From NCBI RefSeq assembly GCF_020037025.1, contig NZ_JAIQLH010000029.1, positions 30,113-94,112 of the forward strand: a stretch of DNA of 64,000 nt, in the 5' to 3' direction. This document shows positions 25,799-35,135 of this stretch, piece after piece. Position numbers and translations under genes: made by a program. Position 1 is the stretch's first letter. Each line of letters starts with the position of its first letter. The notes beneath the pieces were generated by a model that saw only the letters and a list, made by a program, of their open reading frames with translations, ran no database searches and was not told the origin of the DNA. This DNA comes from Streptomyces huiliensis. Its GTDB lineage: Bacteria; Actinomycetota; Actinomycetes; Streptomycetales; Streptomycetaceae.

Positions 25799-26650
25799 AT
25801 GACGGAGACCGGCGCGGCACCGGAGGCGACCGCACGGCTGCAGAAGCTCTTCGAGGGGCACCGGCTGACGCCCACCCAGCGCCGCATCGCGCACTGCATG
25901 GTGCGCCGGGCCGCCGACGCGCCCTTCCTCTCCAGCGTGGAACTGGCCGAGCTCGCCGGGGTGAGCCAGCCGTCCGTGACCCGGTTCGCCGTGGCGCTCG
26001 GCTTCGACGGCTACCCGGCGCTCCGCCGCCACCTCCGGGAGGCGTTCCCCGCGGCGCCCGAGACGGCGCCGGCCACGGACAACGCGTACCAGCAGGCGGT
26101 CCACGCCGAGATCGACAACCTGCGGCACCTCGCGTCGCTCCTCGCCGACCCCGAGCCCGTCGCCCGCGCCGGGCGGCTGCTCGCCGCCTCCCGGCCGCTG
26201 CCGGTGCTGGGCCTGCGCGCCGCCGGCGCCCAGGCGGCCGGCTTCACCTACTTCGCCCGCAAGGTGCACCCCGACGTCCGGCTGCTCGACGAGGGCGGCA
26301 GCCTGCTCGTCGACCGCGTCGACGCGGCCGTACGCGCCGGCGCGAGCGTCCTGCTCTGCTTCGCGCTGCCCCGCCACCCACGCGAGGTCGTCGAGGCCCT
26401 GGAGTACGCGCGGGGCGCGGGCCTCACCGTCGTCACCGTCGCCGACTCCACCTTCGCCCCCGTGGCCCGCCACAGCGACCTCCTCCTCCCCGCCGCCGTC
26501 GGCACCGGCCTCGTCTTCGACACCGCCTGCGCGCCGATGCTGCTGGGGCGGGTGCTGCTGGAGGCGATGTGCGACGCGCTGCCCGACGCGCAGGCGCGGC
26601 TGGAGGAGTTCGACGTCAACGCGGCGGCGCGGGGGCTTTTCGCCGAGTGA
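25799..26650 (+). CDS. MurR/RpiR family transcriptional regulator
   Basis: A 283-residue regulator. The N-terminal HTH_6 domain (RLTPTQRRIAHCMVRR; VELAELAGVSQPSVTRFAVAL) is followed by a SIS sugar-phosphate-binding fold from about residue 130 (PVLGLRAAGAQAAGFTYFAR; VLLCFALPRHPREVVEALEY). ATG 25799 was preferred to an ATG 33 bp upstream because GAGAGGAAGAG immediately precedes it. RpiR proteins usually sense phosphorylated sugars or amino sugars. No sugar gene is adjacent, and control of the ligase upstream or the hut genes downstream is only a guess. Confidence 0.92.
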   Translation: MTETGAAPEATARLQKLFEGHRLTPTQRRIAHCMVRRAADAPFLSSVELAELAGVSQPSVTRFAVALGFDGYPALRRHLREAFPAAPETAPATDNAYQQAVHAEIDNLRHLASLLADPEPVARAGRLLAASRPLPVLGLRAAGAQAAGFTYFARKVHPDVRLLDEGGSLLVDRVDAAVRAGASVLLCFALPRHPREVVEALEYARGAGLTVVTVADSTFAPVARHSDLLLPAAVGTGLVFDTACAPMLLGRVLLEAMCDALPDAQARLEEFDVNAAARGLFAE

Positions 26651-26657
26651 CGCGGCG

Positions 26658-26816
26658 TCAGCGCGTCAGCGTGTCTGTTCGCGCCGCGGCCGTGTGCTGC
26701 GGCGCCTGCGCGCCGGCTTCCGTCGCCGACCCCAGGAAGCTCATCAGCGCTGTGAGCGCCAGCGCCACCGCCGCGACCGCTGCGCGCCGCCTCAATCCCC
26801 GCTTGTCGACCGGCAT
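26658..26816 (-). CDS. small secreted or membrane peptide, 52 aa
   Basis: Short gene with GGAGGAA 6 bp before the ATG. The product MPVDKRGLRRRAAVAAVALA continues into LTALMSFLGSATEAGAQAPQ. The basic n-region, hydrophobic core and ATEAGAQA cleavage-like site are typical of a Sec signal peptide, leaving an exported tail of about 15 residues. Convergent with the RpiR gene, 7 bp between stops. Possibly a signal-like peptide; no family recognised. Confidence 0.6.
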   Translation of the reverse strand: MPVDKRGLRRRAAVAAVALALTALMSFLGSATEAGAQAPQHTAAARTDTLTR

Positions 26817-26954
26817 TCCGGGTTCCTCCGCTCGTTGTTCCGCCCCCGTGCGCTTGCTTTGACGGTAGCGGGGGTGGGGGCGTGTGCACGTCATACTCGG
26901 GCGCTCAGTGGCGGGTGATACGTGGGTATGACGTTGTCGTCATCGTTCGGTCAT

Positions 26955-27180
26955 GTGGGGTGCCCCGGTCCCGCCCTTTCGCCGTTTCCTGGGGCTGCGC
27001 CCCAGACCCCGCTTGTCGCGGCTTCGCCGCTCGTCCTCAAACGCCGGACGGGCTGGATCGGGCGCCCACTCCAGCCCGTCCGGCGTTTGAGGACAACCGC
27101 GCGGAGCGCGGTTTCGGGGGTCCGGGGGCCGGCCCCCGGGAATCGGCGAAGGGGTGGGACCGGGGCACAGCCCGCCGCAG
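26955..27180. repeat. dispersed intergenic element, copy C (full two-arm copy)
   Basis: Full-length copy. The central palindrome has perfect 25-bp arms (27033-27057 and 27070-27094) with a 12-nt loop. Each side carries the outer modules in opposite orientation: a GGGGCTGCGCCCC-type hairpin with a CCCGGTCC..CGCC tail on the left, and CGCGCGGAGCGCGG plus GGGGGCCGGCCCCC hairpins with GGCGAAGGGG..CCGGGGCA on the right. It occupies most of the 452-bp gap between the small peptide gene and the next membrane protein; nothing else is seen there. Confidence 0.88.
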
Positions 27181-27268
27181 GCGCCCCCGCCCAGCGCCAT
27201 CCTCAGCTTCTCCTCAGATTCGCCCGCTACCCTCCGCCCTGAATCCAGCCCACGTAAGGAGGTTCGAG

Positions 27269-27865
27269 ATGGGACGCGGAAGCGGAAGCAGTTCACTGGC
27301 ACGCGTAGCCGTGATCGTACGAGCACCCGCCACCCCCCTGTGGTGGCTCGGCCTCCTGGCAGCCGGCGTCGGCGCCGCCCTCCCCGGCCTCACCGGCCGC
27401 CGGATCGGCCTCCTCGCCGGAGCGGCCCTGTTCCTGGCGACCGCCACCGCCGCGTTCACGGCCCGCCGCAAGCGGTACACGCACCTGACCCAAGCCGCCT
27501 CCCGGGCGGGCAAAGCGGTCTTCCTCCAAGACCGCGCCGTCACCGCACGCACCTGGAGGCGAAGCCGCCGCTGGTGGCTCGCCCTGGCCTTCCCGGCCGC
27601 CGTCGCGGCCTCCCTCGTCGCCCCCGGCACCGCCGGCCTGGCGATGGCCGGCGCCGGCGCGGGCCTGTGGGCGAAAGCCCAGTGGCTGGGCGGGCTGGAG
27701 CGCCGGGCGGGAGCACTGCTGTGGGTGCGGACGGAGTGGGCGAAGGGCAGCCCGGCAGGCAAGCACGTCCACGGCTACCTGACCACCGGCCTCGCGGCGG
27801 GCGACGCCGCCCCGGGCGGCGCCCGGCGCCCCGCGCGGCGGACGGCGGTCAGCGTAGCCCGCTGA
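27269..27865 (+). CDS. hypothetical membrane protein, two hydrophobic hairpins
   Basis: A 198-residue basic protein with paired hydrophobic stretches near residues 20-65 (TPLWWLGLLAAGVGAALPG; IGLLAGAALFLATATAAF) and 100-135 (WWLALAFPAAVAASLVAP; GLAMAGAGAGLWAKAQWL). Very strong AAGGAGG 6 bp before the ATG. No known domain. Its 3' end overlaps the convergent PLP-enzyme gene by 17 bp. Confidence 0.82.
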   Translation: MGRGSGSSSLARVAVIVRAPATPLWWLGLLAAGVGAALPGLTGRRIGLLAGAALFLATATAAFTARRKRYTHLTQAASRAGKAVFLQDRAVTARTWRRSRRWWLALAFPAAVAASLVAPGTAGLAMAGAGAGLWAKAQWLGGLERRAGALLWVRTEWAKGSPAGKHVHGYLTTGLAAGDAAPGGARRPARRTAVSVAR

Positions 27866-29213
27866 GCGCCGCCGCGTGCGCGCCCCCGCCCTCGGCGACC
27901 AGTTCGTCGAGCGTCTGCGGCGCGCGCACGGGCGCGAACCGCACCCCGTCCGCCGTACCCACCCAGCCGTACACCCCCGGCCGGGGCAGCGCGTTGTAGC
28001 CGAAGGGCGTGGAGAAGTAGTACGCGCCGGTGTCGAGCAGGGCGACGTGGTCGCCGGTCTCCAGCGGCGGCAGCGCCCGGTCCACGGCCACCAGGTCGCC
28101 CGCGAAGCAGCAGGGCCCGGCGACGTCCTGGCCCACCGGCTCGCCCGTCTTCGGCAGCCCCCGGGCGTCGTAGGCGGCCACCCGCAGCGGCCAGGCGTCC
28201 GGCGCGAACACCGTCCGGGTGGCGACCTGGGCGCCCGCGTGCGTCACCGCGATCCGCCGGCCCCCGGCCGACTTGGCGTACTCCACGCGCGCCAGCACCA
28301 GCCCGTGCTTGGCCGTCACCGATCGGCCGAACTCGGTGACCAGCCCGTACCGCCCGTCGAAGAGGCCCGGCACGGTCGCGGCGAGCAGCCGGGCGTAGTC
28401 CCGGTGGCTCGGGGCCTCCTCGTCGGACGCGAAGTTGACGGGGAGGCCGCCGCCGATGTCCAGGGTGTCGACCTGCTGCCGCCCGGCGAGCCCGTTGATC
28501 TCCTCGGCCAGCTCGTAGACGATCCGCGCGCCCTCCGCCAGCAGTTCCGGCGGGCAGCCCTGCGAGCCGACGTGGCCGTGCAGCCGGGTCAGCCAGGGGC
28601 GGTCCGCGTACGCCCGCAGCAGCCAGGCGCGGGCGCCCGGGTCGCGCAGCGCCACCCCGAACTTCGAGCTCTCCGTGGCGGTGCTCATCGCGCCGATGCT
28701 GCCCCCGCCCACCTGCGGGTTGACCCGTACGCCCAGCGGGGCGGCGGGCGGTCCGCCGGCCGCCACGAGGGCGTCAAGACGGGCGAGTTCGGCCCGGCTG
28801 TCGACGTTGACGGCGACGCCGAGCGCCAGCGCCTCGCGCAGCTCGGCGGGGGTCTTGGCGGGGGAGTCGAGGACGATCCGTCCGGGCGGCACGCCTGCCG
28901 CGCGGGCCAGGGCCAGCTCGCCGGGGCTCGCCACCTCGCAGCCCAGCCCCTCGTCGGCGAGCAGCCGCAGCACCGGCACCAGGGAGGCGGCCTTCACCGC
29001 GAAGGCGTGCAGCACGCCCGCGCCGCCGCCGGTGCGGACCTCGTCGAACGCCGCGCGCAGGCCGGCCGCCGACGCCCGGATCCCGGCCGCGTCCAGCAGT
29101 CCGGCCACCGGGTGCGCCTCGTCCACCAGCCCCCGCGCCACCGCCGCCCGGACGGCGGCGTCCCGCCGCTCCGCCGGGCCGGGCTCCGGCCGGCCGTTCC
29201 CCTTCAGGACCAC
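27849..29213 (-). CDS. fold-type III PLP decarboxylase (diaminopimelate decarboxylase-like)
   Basis: A 454-residue alanine-racemase-fold decarboxylase. The PLP lysine lies in [17 protein letters not shown] (about residue 73). [10 protein letters not shown], the glycine-rich [24 protein letters not shown] and the active-site [10 protein letters not shown] follow. It resembles LysA/LysA2 but departs from the usual YAVKAN and EPGR motifs, so a non-lysine amino-acid substrate is possible. The GTG start has AGGAG only one base away, so the true start may lie slightly downstream. Divergent from hutU, with 163 bp between. Confidence 0.86.
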   Translation of the reverse strand: MVLKGNGRPEPGPAERRDAAVRAAVARGLVDEAHPVAGLLDAAGIRASAAGLRAAFDEVRTGGGAGVLHAFAVKAASLVPVLRLLADEGLGCEVASPGELALARAAGVPPGRIVLDSPAKTPAELREALALGVAVNVDSRAELARLDALVAAGGPPAAPLGVRVNPQVGGGSIGAMSTATESSKFGVALRDPGARAWLLRAYADRPWLTRLHGHVGSQGCPPELLAEGARIVYELAEEINGLAGRQQVDTLDIGGGLPVNFASDEEAPSHRDYARLLAATVPGLFDGRYGLVTEFGRSVTAKHGLVLARVEYAKSAGGRRIAVTHAGAQVATRTVFAPDAWPLRVAAYDARGLPKTGEPVGQDVAGPCCFAGDLVAVDRALPPLETGDHVALLDTGAYYFSTPFGYNALPRPGVYGWVGTADGVRFAPVRAPQTLDELVAEGGGAHAAALSGLR

Positions 29214-29283
29214 GCTCCTACTTCACCACCGGAGCCGGTGCGGCGCCACGGCGCGAAGGGGGCACCAGGGCCCGCCGCACCTG

Positions 29284-29335
29284 TTGACTAGACGTATTCA
29301 CCGGCCCAGTATGTGCAGAAGTTCTATTCAATACG
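29284..29335 (+). promoter_or_regulatory. candidate hutU promoter with overlapping inverted repeat
   Basis: TTGACT (29284-29289) and CAGTAT (29307-29312) are separated by 17 bp, a good sigma-70-like pair about 65 bp before the hutU start. An inverted pair CGTATT (29293-29298) and AATACG (29330-29335), plus a direct TATTCA repeat (29295, 29325), overlaps it and could be an operator for histidine-pathway control. Confidence 0.45.
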
Positions 29336-29376
29336 GCCGGCGTCCGTCGAGGCCGGGAGTCAGGGAGGCAGGGCCC

Positions 29377-31041
29377 ATGTCAGGACCGCGACCCGTGCGA
29401 GCGCCGCGAGGCACCGAGCTCAGCGCCCTGGGCTGGCAGCAGGAGGCCGCCCTGCGGATGCTGCAGAACAACCTCGACCCCGAGGTCGCCGAGCACCCCG
29501 ACAAGCTCGTCGTCTACGGCGGCACCGGCAAGGCCGCCCGCGACTGGCGCTCCTTCGACGCCATGGTCCGCACCCTGCGGACGCTCAAGCAGGACGAGAC
29601 CATGCTCGTCCAGTCGGGCCGCCCCGTCGGCGTGATGCAGACGCACGAGTGGGCGCCGCGCGTCCTGATCGCCAACTCCAACCTGGTCGGCGACTGGGCG
29701 AACTGGGAGGAGTTCCGCCGCCTGGAGGCCCTCGGCCTCACGATGTACGGGCAGATGACCGCCGGATCGTGGATCTACATCGGCACCCAGGGCATCCTCC
29801 AGGGCACCTACGAGACCTTCGCCGCCGTCGCCGCGAAGAAGTTCGACGGCACCCTCGCCGGGACGATCACCCTCACCGCCGGCCTCGGCGGCATGGGCGG
29901 CGCCCAGCCGCTCGCCGTCACCATGAACGACGGCGTCGCGATCTGTATCGACTGCGACCCGCGCGCCATCGACCGCCGCATCGAGCACCGCTACCTCGAC
30001 GTGAAGGCCGACTCCGTCGACCACGCGCTCCGGCTGGCCGTCGAGGCCCGCGACGCACGCCGCCCGCTGTCCATCGGCGTCCTCGGCAACGCGGCCGAGC
30101 TCCTTCCGCAGCTCCTCGCGATGGGCGCGCCCATCGACATCGTCACCGACCAGACCTCCGCCCACGACCCGCTCGCCTACCTGCCGACCGGCATCGCCTT
30201 CGAGGACATGGCCGACGCCGCCGCCAAGGACCCGGCCGGCTTCACCACGCGCGCCCGGGAGTCCATGGCGAAGCACGTCGAGGCCATGGTCGGCTTCCAG
30301 GACGCCGGCGCCGAGGTCTTCGACTACGGCAACTCCATCCGCGGCGAGGCCCAGCTCGCCGGGTACGACCGGGCGTTCGCCTTCCCCGGCTTCGTCCCCG
30401 CCTACATCCGGCCGCTGTTCTGCGAGGGCAAGGGCCCCTTCCGCTGGGCCGCGCTGTCCGGCGACCCCGCCGACATCGCCCGGACCGACAAGGCGATCCT
30501 CGACCTCTTCCCCGAGAACGAGTCCCTGGCCCGCTGGATCAAGATGGCCGGGGAGCGCGTCCACTACCAGGGGCTCCCCGCCCGCATCTGCTGGCTCGGC
30601 TACGGCGAGCGCGACCGCGCCGGCGAGCGGTTCAACGACATGGTGGCGAGCGGCGAACTGTCCGCCCCCGTCGTCATCGGCCGCGACCACCTCGACTGCG
30701 GCTCCGTCGCCTCCCCCTACCGCGAGACGGAGGCCATGCTCGACGGCTCCGACGCCATCGCCGACTGGCCGCTGCTGAACGCCATGGTCAACGTCGCCTC
30801 CGGCGCCTCCTGGGTCTCCCTCCACCACGGCGGCGGCGTCGGCATGGGCCGCTCCATCCACGCCGGGCAGGTGACGGTCGCCGACGGCACGCCGCTGGCG
30901 GGCGAGAAGATTCGCCGGGTGCTGACCAATGACCCGGGGATGGGTGTGATCCGGCACGTCGACGCCGGGTACGACATCGCGGAGTCGGTGGCGGAGGACC
31001 GGGGCGTTCGGGTGCCGATGCGCGAGGGTGAGCAGGCGTGA
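29377..31041 (+). CDS. hutU: urocanate hydratase
   Basis: A 554-residue urocanase, second step of histidine breakdown (urocanate to imidazolonepropionate, NAD+ cofactor, cytoplasmic). Family stretches are contiguous: [15 protein letters not shown] near the N-terminus, [20 protein letters not shown] (NAD site), [30 protein letters not shown] with the conserved cysteine, and [16 protein letters not shown]. Length matches the family. GGGAGG lies 8 bp before the ATG. The stop overlaps the next gene's GTG (GTGA). The first enzyme, histidase, is not in the window. Confidence 0.97.
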   Translation: MSGPRPVRAPRGTELSALGWQQEAALRMLQNNLDPEVAEHPDKLVVYGGTGKAARDWRSFDAMVRTLRTLKQDETMLVQSGRPVGVMQTHEWAPRVLIANSNLVGDWANWEEFRRLEALGLTMYGQMTAGSWIYIGTQGILQGTYETFAAVAAKKFDGTLAGTITLTAGLGGMGGAQPLAVTMNDGVAICIDCDPRAIDRRIEHRYLDVKADSVDHALRLAVEARDARRPLSIGVLGNAAELLPQLLAMGAPIDIVTDQTSAHDPLAYLPTGIAFEDMADAAAKDPAGFTTRARESMAKHVEAMVGFQDAGAEVFDYGNSIRGEAQLAGYDRAFAFPGFVPAYIRPLFCEGKGPFRWAALSGDPADIARTDKAILDLFPENESLARWIKMAGERVHYQGLPARICWLGYGERDRAGERFNDMVASGELSAPVVIGRDHLDCGSVASPYRETEAMLDGSDAIADWPLLNAMVNVASGASWVSLHHGGGVGMGRSIHAGQVTVADGTPLAGEKIRRVLTNDPGMGVIRHVDAGYDIAESVAEDRGVRVPMREGEQA

Positions 31042-32387
31042 CCGATCCAGCCCGTCCGGGGGCATCCCCTCTGGGGGAGTTCGAGGACACCGCGCGGAGC
31101 GCGGTTCGGGGGTCCGGGGGCGCAGCCCCCGGAGAAACGGGAAGTGGGGGTGCCCCCTCTGGGGGAGGGGCAGGGGCGAACTCCCCTTCGTTCCACGAGA
31201 TGTGGCGCGACCTCGCCCCCATCGGCCGCAATTCCGAGAGCGGCGGCTACCGCCGCCACGCCTGGACCGGCGCCGACACCGACTGCCGCGCATGGTTCAA
31301 GGCACAAGCGGAGACCCGCGGCCTCACCTACGAAGTCGACCGCAACGGCAACCAGTGGGCCTGGCTCGGCGACCCCACCGCCGGTGACGCCGTCGTCACC
31401 GGCTCGCACCTCGACTCCGTCCCCGACGGCGGCGCCTTCGACGGCCCCCTCGGCGTCGTGTCGTCGTTCGCCGCGCTGGACGGGCTCCGGGCGCGCGGGG
31501 CGGCGCCCACCCGCCCCCTCGCCGTCGTGAACTTCGGCGACGAGGAGGGCGCCCGCTTCGGCGTCGCGTGCGTCGGCTCCCGGCTCACCGCCGGCACGCT
31601 GACGCCCGAGGCCGCGCACGCGCTGCGCGGCGCCGACGGCGTCACGCTGGCGCAGGCCATGGAGCGGGCCGGGTACGACCCCGAGGCCATCGGCCCGGAC
31701 CCCGAACGCCTCGCCCGCGTCGGCGCGTTCGTCGAGCTACACGTCGAGCAGGGCCGCGCGCTCGCCGACACCGACCATCCCGTGGGCGTCGCCTCCGCGA
31801 TCTGGCCGCACGGCCGCTGGCGGTTCGACTTCCACGGCGAGGCCAACCACGCGGGCACCACGCGCATCGAGGACCGCAAGGACCCGATGCTCACGTACGC
31901 CAACACGGTCCTGGCCGCCCGCAAGAAGGCGCGCCTCGCCGGCGCCCTCGCCACCTTCGGCAAGGTCGCCGTCGAACCCAACGGCGTCAACGCCATCGCG
32001 TCGCTCGTCCGCGGCTGGCTCGACTCCCGGGCCGCCGACGAGGCCACGCTGGCCGAGGTGGTCGCCGCCATCGAGCAGGCCGCCGTCGAACGCGGCCTGC
32101 GCGACGGCGTGGACGTCCGCGTCACCCGCGAGTCGTTCACCCCGGTCGTCGAGTTCGCCCACGGCCTCCGCGACGAGCTCGCCGGACTGCTCGGCGGCGT
32201 CCCGATCCTCCCCACGGGCGCCGGACACGACGCCGGAATCCTCTCCGGCAGCGTCCCCACCGCCATGCTGTTCGTACGCAACCCCACCGGCGTCTCGCAC
32301 TCGCCGGCCGAGACGGCCACCGAGGACGACTGCCTGGCCGGGGTGACCGCACTCACCGACGTACTGGAGGGCCTCGCGTGCCGGTGA
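31038..32387 (+). CDS. allantoate amidohydrolase-like M20 enzyme of the hut operon
   Basis: M20/hydantoinase-carbamoylase family amidase. Metal-site motifs are [46 protein letters not shown] and [10 protein letters not shown]. The homologous part starts at [25 protein letters not shown] 31038 overlaps the hutU stop (GTGA) and reads in frame through copy D of the dispersed repeat, giving a 449-residue product with a Gly-rich foreign N-terminus. The alternative is initiation near 31200 (ATG in HEMW), which would break coupling and lacks a clear ribosome-binding site. Within the hut operon, between hutU and the deiminase, it may hydrolyse N-formylglutamate in place of HutG. That role is inferred from context. 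Confidence 0.88.
   Translation: MTDPARPGASPLGEFEDTARSAVRGSGGAAPGETGSGGAPSGGGAGANSPSFHEMWRDLAPIGRNSESGGYRRHAWTGADTDCRAWFKAQAETRGLTYEVDRNGNQWAWLGDPTAGDAVVTGSHLDSVPDGGAFDGPLGVVSSFAALDGLRARGAAPTRPLAVVNFGDEEGARFGVACVGSRLTAGTLTPEAAHALRGADGVTLAQAMERAGYDPEAIGPDPERLARVGAFVELHVEQGRALADTDHPVGVASAIWPHGRWRFDFHGEANHAGTTRIEDRKDPMLTYANTVLAARKKARLAGALATFGKVAVEPNGVNAIASLVRGWLDSRAADEATLAEVVAAIEQAAVERGLRDGVDVRVTRESFTPVVEFAHGLRDELAGLLGGVPILPTGAGHDAGILSGSVPTAMLFVRNPTGVSHSPAETATEDDCLAGVTALTDVLEGLACR
31045..31186. repeat. dispersed intergenic element, copy D, inside the 5' coding region of the amidohydrolase gene
   Basis: Carries the same modules as the intergenic copies: CAGCCCGTCCGG, a GAGTTCGAGGACACCGCGCG arm, CGCGCGGAGCGCGGTTCGG, the hairpin GGGGGC-gca-GCCCCC and the tail AGAAACGGGAAG. 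The extra TGGGGG..CCCTCTGGGGGAG insert is present at two sites. It stays open in frame with the downstream gene for its whole length, adding about 48 codons between the GTG start and the first family residues. Confidence 0.88.
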
Positions 32388-33724
32388 CCACCACCTACTG
32401 GGCCGAACACGCCTGGCTCGGCACCCACGTCGAACCCGGCGTGGCCATCGACGCCGACCCGGCCGACGGCCGGATCGCGGCCGTGCGGACCGAGGTGGCG
32501 GCACCTCCGCCCGGGGCGGTGACCCTGCGCGGGCTCACCCTCCCGGGCCTGGCCAACGCCCACAGCCACGCCTTCCACCGGGCCCTGCGGGGCGCCGTCC
32601 AGATCGGCTCCGGCACCTTCTGGACCTGGCGCGACACCATGTACGGCGTCTCCGAGAAGCTCACCCCCGACCGCTACTTCGCGCTCGCCCGCGCCACCTA
32701 TGCCGAGATGGCCCTCGCCGGTGTCACCTGCGTCGGCGAGTTCCACTACCTCCACCACGGCCCCGGCGGCACCCGCTACGACGACCCCAACGCCATGGGC
32801 GAGGCGCTCCTCGCCGCCGCCGCCGAAGCCGGCATCCGCATCACCCTCCTCGACACCGCCTACCTCTCCGCCGGCTTCGGCGAACCGCCCAACCGGCACC
32901 AGCTCCGCTTCTCCGACGGCACGGCCGACGCCTGGGCCGAACGCGCCGACGCCCTCAAGGGGTGCGGGCACGCCCGGATCGGCGCGGCCGTGCACTCCGT
33001 GCGCGCCGTGCCCGCCGACCAGCTGGCCACCGTCGCCGGCTGGGCCGCCGGCCGCGAGGCGCCGCTGCACGTCCACCTCTCCGAGCAGACCGCCGAGAAC
33101 GACGCCTGCCGCGCCGCGCACGGTGTCACCCCGACCCGGCTCCTCGCCGACCACGGCGTCCTCGGCCCGCGCACCACGGCCGTGCACGCCACGCACCTCA
33201 CCGACGAGGACATCGCGCTCATCGGCGGCTCCTCCACCGGCACCTGCATGTGCCCCACCACCGAACGCGACCTCGCCGACGGCATCGGCCCGGCCATCGC
33301 CCTCCAACGGGCCGGCTCGCCGCTGTCCCTGGGCAGCGACAGCCACGCCGTCATCGACCTCCTCGAAGAGGCCCGCGCGATGGAGCTCGACGAGCGCCTG
33401 CGCACCCGCACCCGAGGCCACTGGACGGCCGCCGCCCTGCTGCGCGCCGCCACCGCCGACGGGCACGCCGCCCTCGGCTGGCCCGAGGCGGGCCGCATCG
33501 AGCCCGGCGCCCTCGCCGACCTCACGACCGTCGCGCTCGACTCCGTCCGCACGGCGGGACCGCACCCCCGGCTGGGCGCCGAGACGGCCGTATTCGCGGC
33601 GACCAACGCGGACGTACGGCACACCGTCGTCGGCGGACGACACGTCGTACGGGACGGTGCCCACCTGCTGGTGGACGATGTGGCGGGCGCACTGGCCGAC
33701 TCCATCGCCGCCCTGCACCCCTGA
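32378..33724 (+). CDS. hutF: formimidoylglutamate deiminase
   Basis: A 448-residue amidohydrolase-superfamily enzyme converting N-formimidoyl-L-glutamate to N-formylglutamate and ammonia. Metal ligands are seen in [38 protein letters not shown] and [21 protein letters not shown] lies 7 bp before GTG 32378; a second GTG at 32384 would give a GTGA overlap with the upstream stop, so either start keeps coupling. Its position between an M20 amidase and hutI supports the five-step, formylglutamate branch of histidine degradation. Confidence 0.93.
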   Translation: MPVTTTYWAEHAWLGTHVEPGVAIDADPADGRIAAVRTEVAAPPPGAVTLRGLTLPGLANAHSHAFHRALRGAVQIGSGTFWTWRDTMYGVSEKLTPDRYFALARATYAEMALAGVTCVGEFHYLHHGPGGTRYDDPNAMGEALLAAAAEAGIRITLLDTAYLSAGFGEPPNRHQLRFSDGTADAWAERADALKGCGHARIGAAVHSVRAVPADQLATVAGWAAGREAPLHVHLSEQTAENDACRAAHGVTPTRLLADHGVLGPRTTAVHATHLTDEDIALIGGSSTGTCMCPTTERDLADGIGPAIALQRAGSPLSLGSDSHAVIDLLEEARAMELDERLRTRTRGHWTAAALLRAATADGHAALGWPEAGRIEPGALADLTTVALDSVRTAGPHPRLGAETAVFAATNADVRHTVVGGRHVVRDGAHLLVDDVAGALADSIAALHP

Positions 33725-33786
33725 GGCGGCCCAGCCCGACAGAGCCGATCCCCCGGCGACCGATCCCGAAGGACGTCCACACCCCC

Positions 33787-34965
33787 ATGGCCCCCATCAC
33801 CACGGCGATCATCAACATCGGCAGTCTCGTCACCAACGACCCCTCCCTCCCCGGTGCGGGCCCCCTCGGCGTGATCCAGGACGCGGCGGTCGTCATCGAC
33901 GGCGACCGCATCGCCTGGGTCGGTCCGACAAGCAAAGCACCCGCCACTGACAACGCCGTCGACGCCGAGGGCCGGGCGGGCCTCCCGGGGTTCGTGGACT
34001 CGCACTCCCACCTGGTCTTCGCGGGTGACAGGACCGAGGAGTTCAACGCCCGGATGTCCGGCCGGAGCTACAGCGCCGGCGGCATCCGCACCACCGTCGC
34101 CGCCACCCGTGCCGCCACCGACGCCGAGCTGGAGGCCAACCTCCGGCGCCACCTCGGCGAGGCGCTCCGCCAGGGCACCACCACCCTGGAGACCAAGTCC
34201 GGGTACGGCCTCAGCGTCCACGACGAGGCCCGCGCCCTGCGGATCGCCGCCGCCCACACCGACGAGGTCACCTACCTCGGCGCCCACGTCGTCGCCCCCG
34301 AGTTCGCCGACGACCCGGACGGCTACGTCGCGCTCGTCACCGGCGAGATGCTCGACGCCTGTGCCCCGCACGCCCGTTGGGTGGACGTCTTCTGCGAGCG
34401 CGGCGCGTTCGACGGCGACCAGGCCCGTACGGTCCTGGAGGCGGGGATCGCGAAGGGGCTGCACGCCCGCGTCCACGCCAACCAGCTGGGCCACGGCCCC
34501 GGCGTCCGGCTCGCCGTCGAGCTCGGCGCGGCCTCCGCCGACCACTGCACGCACCTCACCGACGCGGACGTCGACGCCCTGGCCTCGGGCGACACGGTCG
34601 CCACCCTGCTGCCGGGCGCGGAATTCTCCACGCGCGCCCCCTGGCCGGACGCGCGCCGGCTGCTCGACGCGGGCGCCACCGTCGCGCTCTCCACGGACTG
34701 CAACCCCGGCTCGTCCTTCACCAGTTCGGTGCCGTTCTGCATCGCGCTCGCCGTGCGCGACATGGGGATGACGCCCGACGAGGCCGTCCGGGCCGCCACC
34801 GCGGGCGGCGCCGCGGCCCTGCGCCGCACCGACGTCGGCCGCGTCGCCCCCGGCGCCCGCGCCGACCTCGTCCTGCTGGACGCGCCGAGCCACATCCACC
34901 TCGCCTACCGGCCGGGCGTCCCGCTGGTCTCGGCGGTCTGGCGCCGGGGCGTGCGCGAGGTCTGA
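33787..34965 (+). CDS. hutI: imidazolonepropionase
   Basis: A 392-residue HutI, which opens the imidazolone ring to formimidoylglutamate. Zn-site and family motifs are [64 protein letters not shown] and [16 protein letters not shown]. It starts 62 bp after the deiminase stop with a GAAGGA 14 bp upstream, so its ribosome-binding site is weak. Last gene of the hut operon. Confidence 0.97.
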   Translation: MAPITTAIINIGSLVTNDPSLPGAGPLGVIQDAAVVIDGDRIAWVGPTSKAPATDNAVDAEGRAGLPGFVDSHSHLVFAGDRTEEFNARMSGRSYSAGGIRTTVAATRAATDAELEANLRRHLGEALRQGTTTLETKSGYGLSVHDEARALRIAAAHTDEVTYLGAHVVAPEFADDPDGYVALVTGEMLDACAPHARWVDVFCERGAFDGDQARTVLEAGIAKGLHARVHANQLGHGPGVRLAVELGAASADHCTHLTDADVDALASGDTVATLLPGAEFSTRAPWPDARRLLDAGATVALSTDCNPGSSFTSSVPFCIALAVRDMGMTPDEAVRAATAGGAAALRRTDVGRVAPGARADLVLLDAPSHIHLAYRPGVPLVSAVWRRGVREV

Positions 34966-35135
34966 ACCGGGCGGCCGGCGCCACGGATCCCGAAACCGCG
35001 CCCGCCGGCCCGCGACCCTCGCCGCGGACCGGGTGGCCCGCCCCGCGCCGGCCCGTGGGCCGCCGGCCCACGGTCCGGGTGGCCCACGGTCCGGACGTCC
35101 GCCAGGTCAGCCGGCCGCCAAGCCGGCCGAGACGC

